From NCBI GenBank assembly GCA_050014015.1, contig JBEKEC010000031.1:1-64000 (forward strand): a stretch of DNA of 64,000 nt, written 5' to 3'. The DNA comes from PALSA-1353 sp050014015. Its GTDB lineage: Bacteria; Planctomycetota; Phycisphaerae; Tepidisphaerales; Tepidisphaeraceae. Below are positions 15,675 through 24,421 of the stretch, in pieces (the stretch's first letter is position 1; every line of letters starts with the position of its first letter). The translations under genes were made by a program, and so were the position numbers. Below the pieces are notes generated by a model. That model searched no databases. It had not been told where the DNA came from and was given only the letters and a program-made list of their open reading frames with translations.

Positions 15675-16949
15675 TCATCCATGTTTGGGCGCGGGCTGCG
15701 TGAGAATCTCGACCTTCACGCGCTTGATGCGCTGGGGTTCGGCATCCAGCACCGTGTATTTCACCTGGCCCTGTTCGTAAACCGCGCCTTTTTCCGGGAT
15801 GCGCGCCAGGTTCGTGGTGAGAAATCCGGCGAGGGTTTCGTATCCCGCGTCTTCGGCCAGGTTCAGGCCGGCCAGGCGATTCAAATCCTCGATGCGGATG
15901 CGGGCGTCGGCGTCCACCGTTCTATCGTCGATTTTTTTCAGCATCGCCGGCTCGGCGGTCTCGTGCTCGTCGGACATTTCGCCCACGAGTTCTTCCAGAA
16001 CGTCTTCGATGGTCACGATCCCGCTCGTGCTGCCATACTCGTCCAGAACCACCGCGAAGTGCACTTTCTGGTGGCGAAAATCGCTCAGCAGATCGCTGAG
16101 CGACTTGGTTTCCGGGACATAGATGGCCGGGCGCATGATCTGGCCCACGGAGAACTGCGGATCGGCCTGACCGAGCAGTTTGATGAGATCGCGCGCGTGC
16201 AGGATGCCGACCACGTGGTCCAGGCCCTTTTCGTAAACGGGGATTCGCGAATGCCGCGATTCCTCGACGGCGTTTTTCACCTGCTCGAGCGTGGCGTCCG
16301 CGGGGATGGCGACCACGTCCTGGCGGGGGGTCATGATGTGGCCGGCGGTGGCGTCGCGGAACTCGATCACCGATTCGATCATCTCGCGTTCCTGCTCGTC
16401 GACCACGCCCTCCTTTTCGCCCTCCTCGACCGCGGACATGATTTCGTCGTCGATCTGCGATTCGTTCTGTTCCTCGCCGGCGCCCAAGGCCCGGCGAACC
16501 ACGTCGTCCGTCCCGTGCATCAGCTTGGCCAGCGGCGAAAAAACGATGCGAAACGCGTTCAGCACAGGCGCGAAGAACCCGACGATTTCGGCGCCGGCGT
16601 ACCTGGCGGCGGCGTGTGGAATCGTCACGGCGACGAAGACGGCGATCACCCCGGCGACGAGCACCGTCAACGTGTAGCGCACCAACGGGCCGTAATGCGT
16701 TTGCTCGAACGACGCGAAAACCAGCACCCAGATGAGAATGTTGGAGAACTGCCGGAAGATCGCCGTCAGGAACGTCAGGTCGGAGGTGTTTTCCGTGAGG
16801 GGCTCAAACCAGCGGTCGGCGTCGCGGCGGCCCAGGAATTCCGCCAGACGCACTCGCGAATACTCCCGAAGGGAATACGTCGCCGTCGAAAAGAACAGGG
16901 AGAGCAGCGAAGCGAGCGCCACTCCCACGACGGTCAGGAAGAGCGGCAT
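15675..16949 (-). CDS. CNNM/CorC-type transporter with DUF21, CBS pair and CorC-HlyC domains
   Basis: 424 residues: a DUF21 membrane domain with four helices (about 1-160), a CBS pair (about 205-330: IMTPRQDVVAIPADATLEQV, then HSRIPVYEKGLDHVVGILHA, then FAVVLDEYGSTSGIVTIEDV) and a C-terminal CorC_HlyC domain. Family members move Mg2+ or other divalent ions or stabilise the membrane. It overlaps the ybeY 3' end by 16 bp; phoH-pgpH-ybeY-CNNM is a widespread gene order. Confidence 0.9.
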   Translation of the reverse strand: MPLFLTVVGVALASLLSLFFSTATYSLREYSRVRLAEFLGRRDADRWFEPLTENTSDLTFLTAIFRQFSNILIWVLVFASFEQTHYGPLVRYTLTVLVAGVIAVFVAVTIPHAAARYAGAEIVGFFAPVLNAFRIVFSPLAKLMHGTDDVVRRALGAGEEQNESQIDDEIMSAVEEGEKEGVVDEQEREMIESVIEFRDATAGHIMTPRQDVVAIPADATLEQVKNAVEESRHSRIPVYEKGLDHVVGILHARDLIKLLGQADPQFSVGQIMRPAIYVPETKSLSDLLSDFRHQKVHFAVVLDEYGSTSGIVTIEDVLEELVGEMSDEHETAEPAMLKKIDDRTVDADARIRIEDLNRLAGLNLAEDAGYETLAGFLTTNLARIPEKGAVYEQGQVKYTVLDAEPQRIKRVKVEILTQPAPKHG

Positions 16950-17449
16950 TTCCGAACTCCGTTCCGCAGGCGAAGCCTCCCGGCGTGGAGGCCAAGCCTC
17001 CCGCTGCGCGGCGCAAATACCGGGCCGATGCCCAGACGGGTGAGAATCTCGTCTTCCTTGGCGTGCATGGCCGCGAAAGCTGATTCGGTTCTATCGTCGA
17101 ATCCGGACAAGTGCAACAAGCCATGGATCGCGTAAAGCAGCAACTCGTGGCTCAAAGGATGCCCGAGCTGGCGGGCGCGCGCCTTGGCGAGAGTGGAGCA
17201 GACGACGATTTCACCGCTAACCGCGCGCCCCCGTCGCTCGTGCTCCAACTCAAACGTCAGAACGTCCGTCGGCCCGGTTTTGTGCAGGAATTTCTTGTGA
17301 AGGACGGCCATCTGCCGCCCGGGCACGACCGCCAGGGAGAGCTCCCTCAGCGGCGAGCGGAGCATCCGGTGTGCGTCGATCAATCCGCGGCCCAGGGCGG
17401 GAACGCATTGCCGCGCTGCCGCGGCGAAGATGGTCAGTTGCAACGCCAA
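16934..17449 (-). CDS. ybeY: Endoribonuclease YbeY, rRNA maturation factor
   Basis: The frame is open from 17599, but that start would overlap the upstream gene by about 150 bp. TTG 17449, two bases past the upstream stop, is chosen and gives 171 residues; no ATG is available. KTGPTDVLTFELE and HELLLYAIHGLLHLSGFDD are the family motifs. YbeY normally binds metal through HGxLHLxGYDH; here the third His is Asp (GFDD). YbeY matures 16S rRNA 3' ends and helps ribosome quality control. The final residues (SGRLGLHAGRLRLR) come from a palindromic repeat at 16965-17004. Confidence 0.85.
   Translation of the reverse strand: MALQLTIFAAAARQCVPALGRGLIDAHRMLRSPLRELSLAVVPGRQMAVLHKKFLHKTGPTDVLTFELEHERRGRAVSGEIVVCSTLAKARARQLGHPLSHELLLYAIHGLLHLSGFDDRTESAFAAMHAKEDEILTRLGIGPVFAPRSGRLGLHAGRLRLRNGVRKCRSS
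16965..17004. repeat. Two palindromic units inside the ybeY 3' end
   Basis: GCAGGCGAAGCCTCCCGG and GTGGAGGCCAAGCCTCCC in tandem, the same two-unit layout as in tpiA (11937-11977) and at 4497-4537. Translated as the C-terminal tail of YbeY. Confidence 0.7.
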
Positions 17450-17451
17450 CG

Positions 17452-19815
17452 TCAGCCCAAGTTTGTGATGGGCGCGTTCACAACCGGGGGCACGGAGGTT
17501 TCGGAACTGGGGTAACTCACTCTTCCATGATAGATGCTCAGAAGCGTCTTGCAGAGGGCGGTTTCTATTCGCTCCAGGTCGCGCAGCGTGAGGTCGCATT
17601 CTTCAAACTGTCCGTCATCGAGGCGCAAGCGAGCCAGTTCGTGGACTTTGGCTTCGAGACGGCTGGCGGTGGGCTCGGCCAGCGAGCGGCAGGCGCTCTC
17701 GACGATATCGCAGAGCATGACGATGGCCGCTTCCTTGCTTCGCGGCTTGGGGCCGTCGTAACGGAATTCCACGTCGCTGGGCGGCGGGGCGGCATCGCCC
17801 TGCTGGTCGCTCTGACGCACCGCCTTGCTATAGAAAAATTCAACCACCGTCGTGCCGTGGTGTTGCTCGATGATCGGCAAAATGCTCGTGGGAAGATGGT
17901 ATTCCTTCGCCAGTTCAACCCCGTCCTTGACGTGAGATTGGATGATGCGCAGGGAGAGCGTTGGGCTGAGATTGAGGTGGCGATTCTCGCCGCCCAACTG
18001 GTTCTCCACGAAATAATCGGGCTTATGAATCTTGCCGACGTCGTGATAATAACTGGCGACGCGGCAGAGAAGGGAATTGGCCTTGATTGATTCGGCGGCC
18101 GCTTCGGCGAGCGTGGCGACGCTAAGACTGTGGTTGTACGTGCCGGGCGCTTCCAGGGCCAGGCGGCGAAGAAGCGGCTGGCTCACGTCCGCCAGTTCCA
18201 GCAGCGTCATCCCCGTGGTGATGCGGAACGCTTTTTCGATGAAGGGGAGAATCCCCAGAACGACAAACCCCGACGCGAACCCGGCGGCGCCGACGTAAAG
18301 GCAGTTGATGGCGATGAACTGGATCGGTTGCATTTCAACGGCCCCGACGGCGGCGGTCACGACGATCATGGCCAGCATCGATAATCCGCCGACTTCAATC
18401 AGCTTGATGCGCGCCCGGACTTCATCCAGCAAATAGCAGGCGCTGAGCACACCGACCCACAGCACGAGAAAGAAATCCAATCCCTGGTTAAGAGCGGTGG
18501 TGACGATAAAGGCATGAATGGTCGCCACGCCGAACGCGAATCGCTGGTCGTAAGCGATCGTCAGTATCATCGCCGCCACGATGGTTGGCCCGATGCCGAA
18601 GATAAGCAACGACTTGTTTCCGATTCCCGCCAGTTGCGTGAGCAGCAGCATCGCCAGCAGCAGCCCGGCCATCGCCGCCGCCCGGGCATGGTTGCGCACG
18701 CACCGCCGCTGGTAGCGGGCGACGTAGGCGGCGAGGATGAACGTCAAGATGCCGGCCACCAGCGCCAGCCCCAGCCGATTCTGCCAGATTCGCAAAACGT
18801 CGTTCGCCAGCCAGGCCTGATAAGCGCTGTTCTCGCCGTGCAGCAGGGCAAAGTCGCGATCGCTCAGGATGGTGCCGCCGGTCACGATTTTGGCGTCGCG
18901 AACGTACGATTCAACCGCATCCAGCGGCGAGACCGTTGCCTCCGCCTGGTTTTGCTGGTCGTGCGTCGCCTGGTCGTCGTATTGATAGTTCGGATTCGCC
19001 GCCAGTTCCGCCCGGGTGATGCGGGCGATTTTGGGGCCCAGGACAAGCCCGAACCCTCGGGCCGCTTCCTCAAGCCGGGCCTCGATGGATTCATCGGACA
19101 GCTCGGTCCCGAAGACGTTTGCGATGTCGATATACCTTGGCGGTTCGCCGGTGGCGGTCTGCGGGTTTTGCGGGTCGGCCGGCGGCGGAAGCACCTTGAT
19201 CTGTCGCGTCTGCCCCGGAAAACGCGCCGCCAGATTGCTCTCCTGGTCGCGATCCGATTGCGGGATGATTACCAGCGGCTGATTGTCCGCAAGCAGGTGC
19301 GTCCTGGCGTAAGTGATGAACTGCCGAACGTTGTCTTCATATTGTTGGCGATCCAGGCCCGTCCGATCCTGTTCCAATTCCGTGATCGAGCCGTTGTCGA
19401 GCATGTCCCGCAGCGGCGGGTCCAGTTCCTGCGGCGCGCGGCCGTGAATCGTTTCCGGCACCGCCAGAAGAAAATTCTGGATCTTTTCCCACGGATCGCC
19501 GGGGACTCTGCGATACGCGCGGTAGGCGCTTTCACGCTTGAATTCGATCAACTGATCGCGGCGCGCCCTGTCGAAAAACTGGAAATCCACCCGGGCCACG
19601 ATGTCGTGCGGGACGTACTCGCCCGGCCGATAGGCCACCACTTCCTTGCGAAGAAGCAGGAAACAGGTGACCGCCAGCCAAAACCCGGCCGCGATCAACA
19701 GCGACAGGACCAGATCGTGCGCGGGAAAATCGCTGGGCGTCGAGCGCGCTTCGTAGCCATGCCGGCCTTCCCGGATGGCCGAGCGCCGAGGATTGTTTCT
19801 GCCGAACCAGAACAT
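17452..19815 (-). CDS. pgpH: 7TM-HD membrane phosphohydrolase (PgpH-type c-di-AMP phosphodiesterase)
   Basis: 787 residues: an N-terminal helix (about 35-55), a large extracellular 7TMR-HDED domain to about 320, seven membrane helices (about 330-530) and a cytoplasmic HD domain with APGTYNHSLSVATLAE, SYYHDVGKIHKPDYF, and EQHHGTTVVEFFY. In Listeria PgpH this protein hydrolyses c-di-AMP. Its start overlaps the phoH stop (TAATG), and ybeY follows within 2 bp. A Gln/Asp-rich insertion (about 288-300) interrupts the outer domain. Confidence 0.9.
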   Translation of the reverse strand: MFWFGRNNPRRSAIREGRHGYEARSTPSDFPAHDLVLSLLIAAGFWLAVTCFLLLRKEVVAYRPGEYVPHDIVARVDFQFFDRARRDQLIEFKRESAYRAYRRVPGDPWEKIQNFLLAVPETIHGRAPQELDPPLRDMLDNGSITELEQDRTGLDRQQYEDNVRQFITYARTHLLADNQPLVIIPQSDRDQESNLAARFPGQTRQIKVLPPPADPQNPQTATGEPPRYIDIANVFGTELSDESIEARLEEAARGFGLVLGPKIARITRAELAANPNYQYDDQATHDQQNQAEATVSPLDAVESYVRDAKIVTGGTILSDRDFALLHGENSAYQAWLANDVLRIWQNRLGLALVAGILTFILAAYVARYQRRCVRNHARAAAMAGLLLAMLLLTQLAGIGNKSLLIFGIGPTIVAAMILTIAYDQRFAFGVATIHAFIVTTALNQGLDFFLVLWVGVLSACYLLDEVRARIKLIEVGGLSMLAMIVVTAAVGAVEMQPIQFIAINCLYVGAAGFASGFVVLGILPFIEKAFRITTGMTLLELADVSQPLLRRLALEAPGTYNHSLSVATLAEAAAESIKANSLLCRVASYYHDVGKIHKPDYFVENQLGGENRHLNLSPTLSLRIIQSHVKDGVELAKEYHLPTSILPIIEQHHGTTVVEFFYSKAVRQSDQQGDAAPPPSDVEFRYDGPKPRSKEAAIVMLCDIVESACRSLAEPTASRLEAKVHELARLRLDDGQFEECDLTLRDLERIETALCKTLLSIYHGRVSYPSSETSVPPVVNAPITNLG

Positions 19816-20918
19816 TATTCCCGATCCCTATCCTTTGGCACGTCCCCGTTATGTTCGTAAGCATCAACGATGTTCTGAACCAGGCGATGACGGACGATGT
19901 CGGACCGCTCGAGTTGGATCATTGCGATTCCCCGGATTCCGGCAAGTTTTTCCATGGCGTCGATCAGTCCGCTGCGCACGTTGTCGGGCAAATCCACCTG
20001 CGTCGCATCGCCGGTCACGATCATCTTGGAGTCGCTGCCCAGCCGGGTCAAAAACATCAGCATTTGCGAGGCGGTCGTGTTCTGGGCCTCGTCGAGAATG
20101 ATAACGCTTTCATTGAGGGTCCGGCCACGCATGAAAGCCAGGGGAATCACCTCGATGATGTCGTTGACCATGAATCGCTTGACCTGCTCGAACTCCATCA
20201 TGTCGTGCAGGGCGTCGAAAAGCGGACGCAGGTATGGATTCACTTTGGCCTGCAGGTCGCCGGGCAGGAACCCCAGCCGTTCGCCGGCTTCCACGGCCGG
20301 GCGGGCCAGCACGATTCGCTTGGCATGACCGTGCTTGAGCATGCTGGCGGCGGCGGCGACGGCCAGGTACGTCTTGCCCGTCCCCGCCGGGCCTATGCAG
20401 AACGTCAGGTCGTGGTGCAGAATGGCATCGACGTACGCGCGCTGCCCCGCGGTCTGCGGTTTGATGCTGCGGCCCCTCGTGTAAACGTCGATCTCATCGG
20501 CCGTGCGCTGGCGGTGATCGTCCGCCGCCCGGCCGATCACCTGCCCCACGTCCTCCACGCTCAGCCAATCCTGCCGATGCAGCGTGCGCTGAAGCAACTC
20601 CAGCACCGCCGCCGCTTTGCTGACCTGCTCCGGTTCTCCCGACAGGCGCACTTCATCATCCCGCCCGACGACCTGGACACCGAACGTGTCCCGGATCATC
20701 CGCAGGTAACGGTCCGCCGACCCGAACAGGGCCAGCTTCTTTTCAGGTTGTTGCAAGGCAATATTCAACTGCACGGCATTCACCGCGGCCGGGTTATCCG
20801 TCGGCCGCGAAACAAAAACCACACACCGGCTCCGGAGCGCAAGATCAGCCGGCAGCAAGCCACGAATAATTTTCTCAGGATCGCCGTGAAAAAGCGAGGG
20901 GTGAATCGCCCTGGCCAA
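19815..20918 (-). CDS. phoH: PhoH-like ATPase
   Basis: 367 residues. A KH-like N-terminal part (ALFGSADRYLRMIRDTFGVQ at about 68-87) and the PhoH P-loop ATPase: TFCIGPAGTGKTYLAVAAAA, LARPAVEAGERLGFLPGDLQ, MRGRTLNESVIILDEAQNTT and KMIVTGDATQVDLP. PhoH2-type proteins act on RNA and in ribosome or phosphate stress; the pairing with ybeY points to rRNA quality control. The true start may lie near NAVQLNIALQ (about residue 48), since residues 1-45 are not family-like. First gene of the phoH-pgpH-ybeY-CNNM operon. Confidence 0.9.
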   Translation of the reverse strand: MARAIHPSLFHGDPEKIIRGLLPADLALRSRCVVFVSRPTDNPAAVNAVQLNIALQQPEKKLALFGSADRYLRMIRDTFGVQVVGRDDEVRLSGEPEQVSKAAAVLELLQRTLHRQDWLSVEDVGQVIGRAADDHRQRTADEIDVYTRGRSIKPQTAGQRAYVDAILHHDLTFCIGPAGTGKTYLAVAAAASMLKHGHAKRIVLARPAVEAGERLGFLPGDLQAKVNPYLRPLFDALHDMMEFEQVKRFMVNDIIEVIPLAFMRGRTLNESVIILDEAQNTTASQMLMFLTRLGSDSKMIVTGDATQVDLPDNVRSGLIDAMEKLAGIRGIAMIQLERSDIVRHRLVQNIVDAYEHNGDVPKDRDRE

Positions 20919-20945
20919 AAACCCTTTTCCAACAAGTAGTTACGT

Positions 20946-21920
20946 TCAGAACAGGCTGAACAATAAATACGCAGCCGGCGCGGCCAGCAGCGGGCTGTCG
21001 ATCACGTCCAGCAATCCGCCGAACCCGGGGATGATGTCTCCGCTGTCTTTCACCTGCGCGTCGCGCTTCATGAGGCTTTCCAAAAGATCGCCGGCTTGGC
21101 CCACGAATCCGATCACGATCCCGAACAGCAGCGCCTTGCCCCAGCTCAGCGTCGAAAGCGCCTGCGGCCAAGCCAGCGAACATCCCAGACCCACCAAAGC
21201 CGCCGTCGCCAATCCGCACACCAGGCCTTCCCATGTCTTCTGGGGACTCAGCCAGGCGATGAGCTTATGCCGGCCCAGGTACCGGCCACCGAAATACGCG
21301 CCGATGTCCGTCGATTTCACCACCAGCAGAATCATCACCACCGCCTGAGTGGAACCCTGGAACCCGTGAATCCGATCCCCCGAATGTTTCACCCGCAAGG
21401 CGATGAGGAACCACGCCAGCCCGCCAAGATACAGCATCGCCAGGACCGTCCCGGCCATGTGGGTGATGGCCTGTTCGGTGCGTCGTCCGCTGGCTTGGCG
21501 GATGGCGGCAAGAATCATCACGAAGACGATGATGAACGCCTGCGTCGATGCCGCGATGTGCTGGAACCATGGGAACTGCGTCAAAAATGCGTGAATCACC
21601 AGCAGCCCCGACCCCAGCCCGGCCAAAAACCGATACGGACGGACCCGCTCGGCCACGAAGAGCCGCCCGACTTCCGCCGTCGCCAGCGGAAGCAGAAAAA
21701 TCAGCGTGAGCAAAAGTCCCACCCCTGCCAGTCCGAACTCCCGCGGCCCATACAATTCCGGATGCAGGTCGGGAACCTTGACCCATCCATGCGTCTTTTG
21801 CTCGATCCAGTAATCCAGATAGAGCATCCCCAGCAGCCCCGCCAACATGAGCGTGCCGTAAGTCAGACGCTGGCGAAGGGATTGTTGCATAACGGATTTC
21901 GTCGTGGAAGACGATCGCAT
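20946..21920 (-). CDS. cdsA: Phosphatidate cytidylyltransferase
   Basis: 324 residues, about eight membrane helices, with the CDP-diglyceride synthase signature near the end: VKDSGDIIPGFGGLLDVIDS. It makes CDP-diacylglycerol from CTP and phosphatidate. ATG 21920 is given; MQQSLRQRL at 21890 is an equally possible start, and neither has a clear ribosome site. uppS, its usual upstream neighbour, is 1.4 kb away because a restriction-modification remnant lies between them. Confidence 0.9.
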   Translation of the reverse strand: MRSSSTTKSVMQQSLRQRLTYGTLMLAGLLGMLYLDYWIEQKTHGWVKVPDLHPELYGPREFGLAGVGLLLTLIFLLPLATAEVGRLFVAERVRPYRFLAGLGSGLLVIHAFLTQFPWFQHIAASTQAFIIVFVMILAAIRQASGRRTEQAITHMAGTVLAMLYLGGLAWFLIALRVKHSGDRIHGFQGSTQAVVMILLVVKSTDIGAYFGGRYLGRHKLIAWLSPQKTWEGLVCGLATAALVGLGCSLAWPQALSTLSWGKALLFGIVIGFVGQAGDLLESLMKRDAQVKDSGDIIPGFGGLLDVIDSPLLAAPAAYLLFSLF

Positions 21921-21935
21921 GAGGCGCTGTTACGG

Positions 21936-22052
21936 CTATTCAGCGCTTTCCTGGGGCTCCTGGGGAGGTTCCTCGTGAATTCGTTGTTCGTGCGCAACGT
22001 TCTCGATATTTCGGAAAGGGGTATGCACCGACCGCAACCCCGCGATAGACAT
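21936..22052 (-). other. Short unassigned ORF upstream of cdsA
   Basis: 38 codons on the minus strand, MSIAGLRSVHTPFRNIENVA then HEQRIHEEPPQEPQESAE and stop. The proline/glutamate-rich end looks like a protein tail. It could be the remnant of a gene once joined to this spot or a spurious ORF; no family recognised. Confidence 0.2.
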
Positions 22053-22075
22053 CAACGGCGATATGGACCGTTAGC

Positions 22076-23005
22076 CTACGAGACGCGGCTGTCATGGAGG
22101 ATTCCTCCTAACAATCGTTGGTGCCAATGATATACGTTCGCGTATTCCAGGAAACTGGTAAGTTCCGAGAGCCCGCTCTTGCGGAAGGTGGGCCGATATG
22201 CCTGGCATGAGAACCGATCTCGCCGTCTCTCATCCGAGACGATATAGAAGCGGGATACTCGCGGATCAGTGAGAAGCACGTCGTTAAAACGAAGGAGGCC
22301 GGAGTAGATGGAGGTCGAGTGTTCCACCTCAAATAAACCCTCGATCGTGTTGCGGCCAGAAGCGATCCACAAAACGTCGATCTCCGAAATGATCGGCGAA
22401 ATGCTATCGAAGCCCGTCGGAACTTCGCCGCGCAGCCCGAACCTCGGTGTCAGAGACCAATCCAATAGCGCAACATTCGAGGCGGGGATATAAACATCGA
22501 AACCTTTTACCCTCCCAATGCCGGCGAGCAGCGTTTGCACCTGTGGATGGGATAGCGATGGCATGCGCTGAACGCGATGGGAATCTACTGTGTTGACGAG
22601 CGTGTCCAATCCCATAAAGCCCTCAACATTGAACCGGCCCATTTTCGGCACGTAGAGTTCGGGAGTTCCGTGCCCAAAGATGAGTTGAACTTTGTACTGT
22701 CCGTCGCTGGCCACTTCCGCTCCGCGGAATATTTCCTCGAAGTCTGCGTACGGCACCAGTATTGGGTCTGAGGCATCGTCGAGGAGGAAACAGATGTACG
22801 AGTTGTGTCCACCGAGTTCTCGCAGGTCGACTTCGCGGAGACCAAAAAATGTCCGCCCGTCCGGATGCACCTTGGAGTAGCGCAAGTAGAGGCGAGCTAG
22901 GTCCTCCCCCACGCTAAAGAGTGAGTTGCTGCCTGGCAGTTTGTGTAATTCCCCTACACTCGCCTTCAGGGACTTCAGGAGATTTGCCTTGTGGATATTC
23001 GGCAC
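22076..23005 (-). CDS. Restriction-endonuclease-like protein of a decayed R-M locus
   Basis: 309 residues, opening with GTG at 23005 (PNIHKANLLKSLKASVGELH). The C-terminal half holds EIDVLWIASGRNTIEGLFEV then EHSTSIYSGLLRFNDVLL, a D...EVE arrangement like a PD-(D/E)xK nuclease core. The upstream ATG in the other frame (MADNDLFPC, about 23026) would join this frame if one base were added near 23005, so the N-terminus may be frameshifted. Beside it is a methyltransferase cut to 60 codons. Activity is doubtful. Base composition is lower in GC than the flanking uppS and cdsA, as expected for acquired DNA. Confidence 0.55.
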   Translation of the reverse strand: MPNIHKANLLKSLKASVGELHKLPGSNSLFSVGEDLARLYLRYSKVHPDGRTFFGLREVDLRELGGHNSYICFLLDDASDPILVPYADFEEIFRGAEVASDGQYKVQLIFGHGTPELYVPKMGRFNVEGFMGLDTLVNTVDSHRVQRMPSLSHPQVQTLLAGIGRVKGFDVYIPASNVALLDWSLTPRFGLRGEVPTGFDSISPIISEIDVLWIASGRNTIEGLFEVEHSTSIYSGLLRFNDVLLTDPRVSRFYIVSDERRRDRFSCQAYRPTFRKSGLSELTSFLEYANVYHWHQRLLGGILHDSRVS

Positions 23006-23027
23006 GGGAATAGATCATTGTCAGCCA

Positions 23028-23210
23028 TCAGACCTTGCCAATCTTGTAGGGCGGCGATGTGACAATCAACTGCATCGATTGATCGGGAAGCCGATTGACA
23101 AGATCCCGACAATCGCCCTCATGCAATGTCACGTCGCTTTCGGGGCGCCATCGATCGGATATCTTCAACCACGATTTGCTCCAAAGCTGGGGTTGCGAAA
23201 CGACCGTCAT
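23028..23210 (-). pseudogene. Truncated DNA N4/N6-methyltransferase (5' end only)
   Basis: 60 codons ending in motif IV: VTLHEGDCRDLVNRLPDQSM, then QLIVTSPPYKIGKV and stop. Beta-class DNA methyltransferases carry TSPPY near the N-terminus and continue for 200-300 residues with target-recognition and AdoMet-binding regions; all of that is missing. The stop overlaps an ATG (TGATG), as if an internal deletion fused the gene start to the following restriction gene. It cannot methylate DNA. Confidence 0.8.
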
Positions 23211-23297
23211 TTACAAGGCATTGTACCGCCAAACACATTGCGACCTCCACAATGGATCGATCACCTCAACAGGTGAGGCACCGTAGCCAATGATCGG

Positions 23298-24071
23298 TCA
23301 CCGCGATTCCGCCGGCAGCGAATTGGTCTGATCCACCGCCCCAAACCGCCGGTTCCGCGAGGCGAATTCCGCCAATGCCTTGTGAAAATCCTCGATCGTG
23401 AAATCCGGCCACAGGACCGGGCTCACCACCAGTTCCGCATAGCTGATTTGCCACAGAAGATAATTGCTGACGCGCATTTCCCCCGCCGTCCGGATCAGAA
23501 GGTCCGGATCGGGCATCCCCGCCGTGTACAGATGCTCGCTGATCGTCTGCTCGCGGATGTCGCGCGGATCGAGCTTTCCCGCCGCCACCTTCGCCGCGAT
23601 CGCGCGAACCGCATCCGTGATCTCCGCCCTCGACCCGTAATTCAACGCCAGATTCAATTGCAGCCCGTCGTTCCCCGCCGTTTCCGCCAGCGTTTGCTTC
23701 ATCTGGTCCAGCACCAGGTCCGGCAGATTTTCCAGGTGCCCGATCTGTTTGAACCGGATGTTGTTCTCCATCATGGTCGTCCGTTCCTGACGGAGATAGT
23801 CGATGTACGTCTGCATGAGGAACGTGATCTCAGCGGCGGGGCGCTTCCAGTTTTCCAGGCTGAACGAATAAAGCGTCAGAAAATCCGGCGATCCATATTC
23901 CTGCCGAAGCCGCGAACATTCCGTGATGATCGAGCGAACCACCTTGGCGCCCTGCTGATGCCCCTGCACCCGCGGCAAGCCGCGCCGCACCGCCCACCGC
24001 CCGTTGCCGTCCATGATGACGGCTATGTGCCGCGGAATGCGCTGAAAAGGCATTTCGGCGATGAGGGTCAT
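23298..24071 (-). CDS. uppS: Undecaprenyl diphosphate synthase (isoprenyl transferase)
   Basis: 257 residues with HIAVIMDGNGRWAVRRGLPR then VQGHQQGAKVV (catalytic Asp and pyrophosphate-binding Arg/His), LYSFSLENWKRP, NLALNYGSRAEI and PDPDLLIRTAGEMRVSNYLL. It elongates farnesyl diphosphate to the C55 carrier lipid for peptidoglycan. The gene normally precedes cdsA directly; here the restriction remnant separates them. Confidence 0.95.
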   Translation of the reverse strand: MTLIAEMPFQRIPRHIAVIMDGNGRWAVRRGLPRVQGHQQGAKVVRSIITECSRLRQEYGSPDFLTLYSFSLENWKRPAAEITFLMQTYIDYLRQERTTMMENNIRFKQIGHLENLPDLVLDQMKQTLAETAGNDGLQLNLALNYGSRAEITDAVRAIAAKVAAGKLDPRDIREQTISEHLYTAGMPDPDLLIRTAGEMRVSNYLLWQISYAELVVSPVLWPDFTIEDFHKALAEFASRNRRFGAVDQTNSLPAESR

Positions 24072-24114
24072 TATCCATATCAGTGTAAGACGCCCGCCCC
24101 AGAGATTCTACCCT

Positions 24115-24146
24115 CCCGTTTAGCCGCCGCACTTGTGCGGCGTATT
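24115..24146. repeat. CCCGTTTAGCCG...CGTATT palindromic repeat, copy 1
   Basis: CCCGTTTAGCC followed by a GCCGCAC/GTGCGGC hairpin and CGTATT. A second copy with the same ends and a different stem is at 59230-59261. Conserved ends with a variable stem suggest a small structured element. Confidence 0.65.
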
Positions 24147-24171
24147 CGACCGGAAACCGCTCGTAGTCCCC

Positions 24172-24405
24172 CTATGCCGCCTTGCCCGCCAGAGGTTCAA
24201 TCGCCGTGACGTGAAGCAACGAGAGAATCTTGAATTCAGCCGGCACACCGTCCTCCGCCACGTCCACGCCGATCAGCAGGTCCGTGCGGGTCAACATCGC
24301 CATTTCAGGATGACGAATTTCGTACGATTGTCCGCTTGACAACGTGATTTTGACCGGGTGAAACGGTCTGCGGCTCAGCACCTCCCGGAAGGTCTGGATC
24401 GTCAT
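24172..24405 (-). CDS. Conserved hypothetical protein (77 aa)
   Basis: A small protein MTIQTFREVLSRRPFHPVKI, then TLSSGQSYEIRHPEMAMLTR, ending with FKILSLLHVTAIEPL. The pattern F-R-P-F/V...SGxxYExRHPE recurs in small planctomycete proteins of unknown role, as far as I recall. No motif gives a function. It lies upstream of uppS on the same strand; an extended -10 box lies 7 nt before its ATG. Confidence 0.7.
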   Translation of the reverse strand: MTIQTFREVLSRRPFHPVKITLSSGQSYEIRHPEMAMLTRTDLLIGVDVAEDGVPAEFKILSLLHVTAIEPLAGKAA

Positions 24406-24412
24406 GCACCCA

Positions 24413-24421
24413 ATTATACCA
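24413..24421 (-). promoter_or_regulatory. Extended -10 promoter immediately before an ATG
   Basis: The minus strand reads TGGTATAAT, seven bases before the ATG at 24405, the same sequence and spacing as at 6454-6462. A leaderless transcript is expected. Confidence 0.5.

Noticed and set aside
15681..17135. 484-codon plus-strand frame
   Set aside because: Shadow of the CNNM transporter and ybeY genes.
22076..24071. A duplicated uppS tail flanking the R-M locus, as in the coaC and FN3K cases
   Set aside because: The short ORF at 21936-22052 and surrounding DNA show no similarity to the uppS 3' end, so this insertion does not follow the same pattern.
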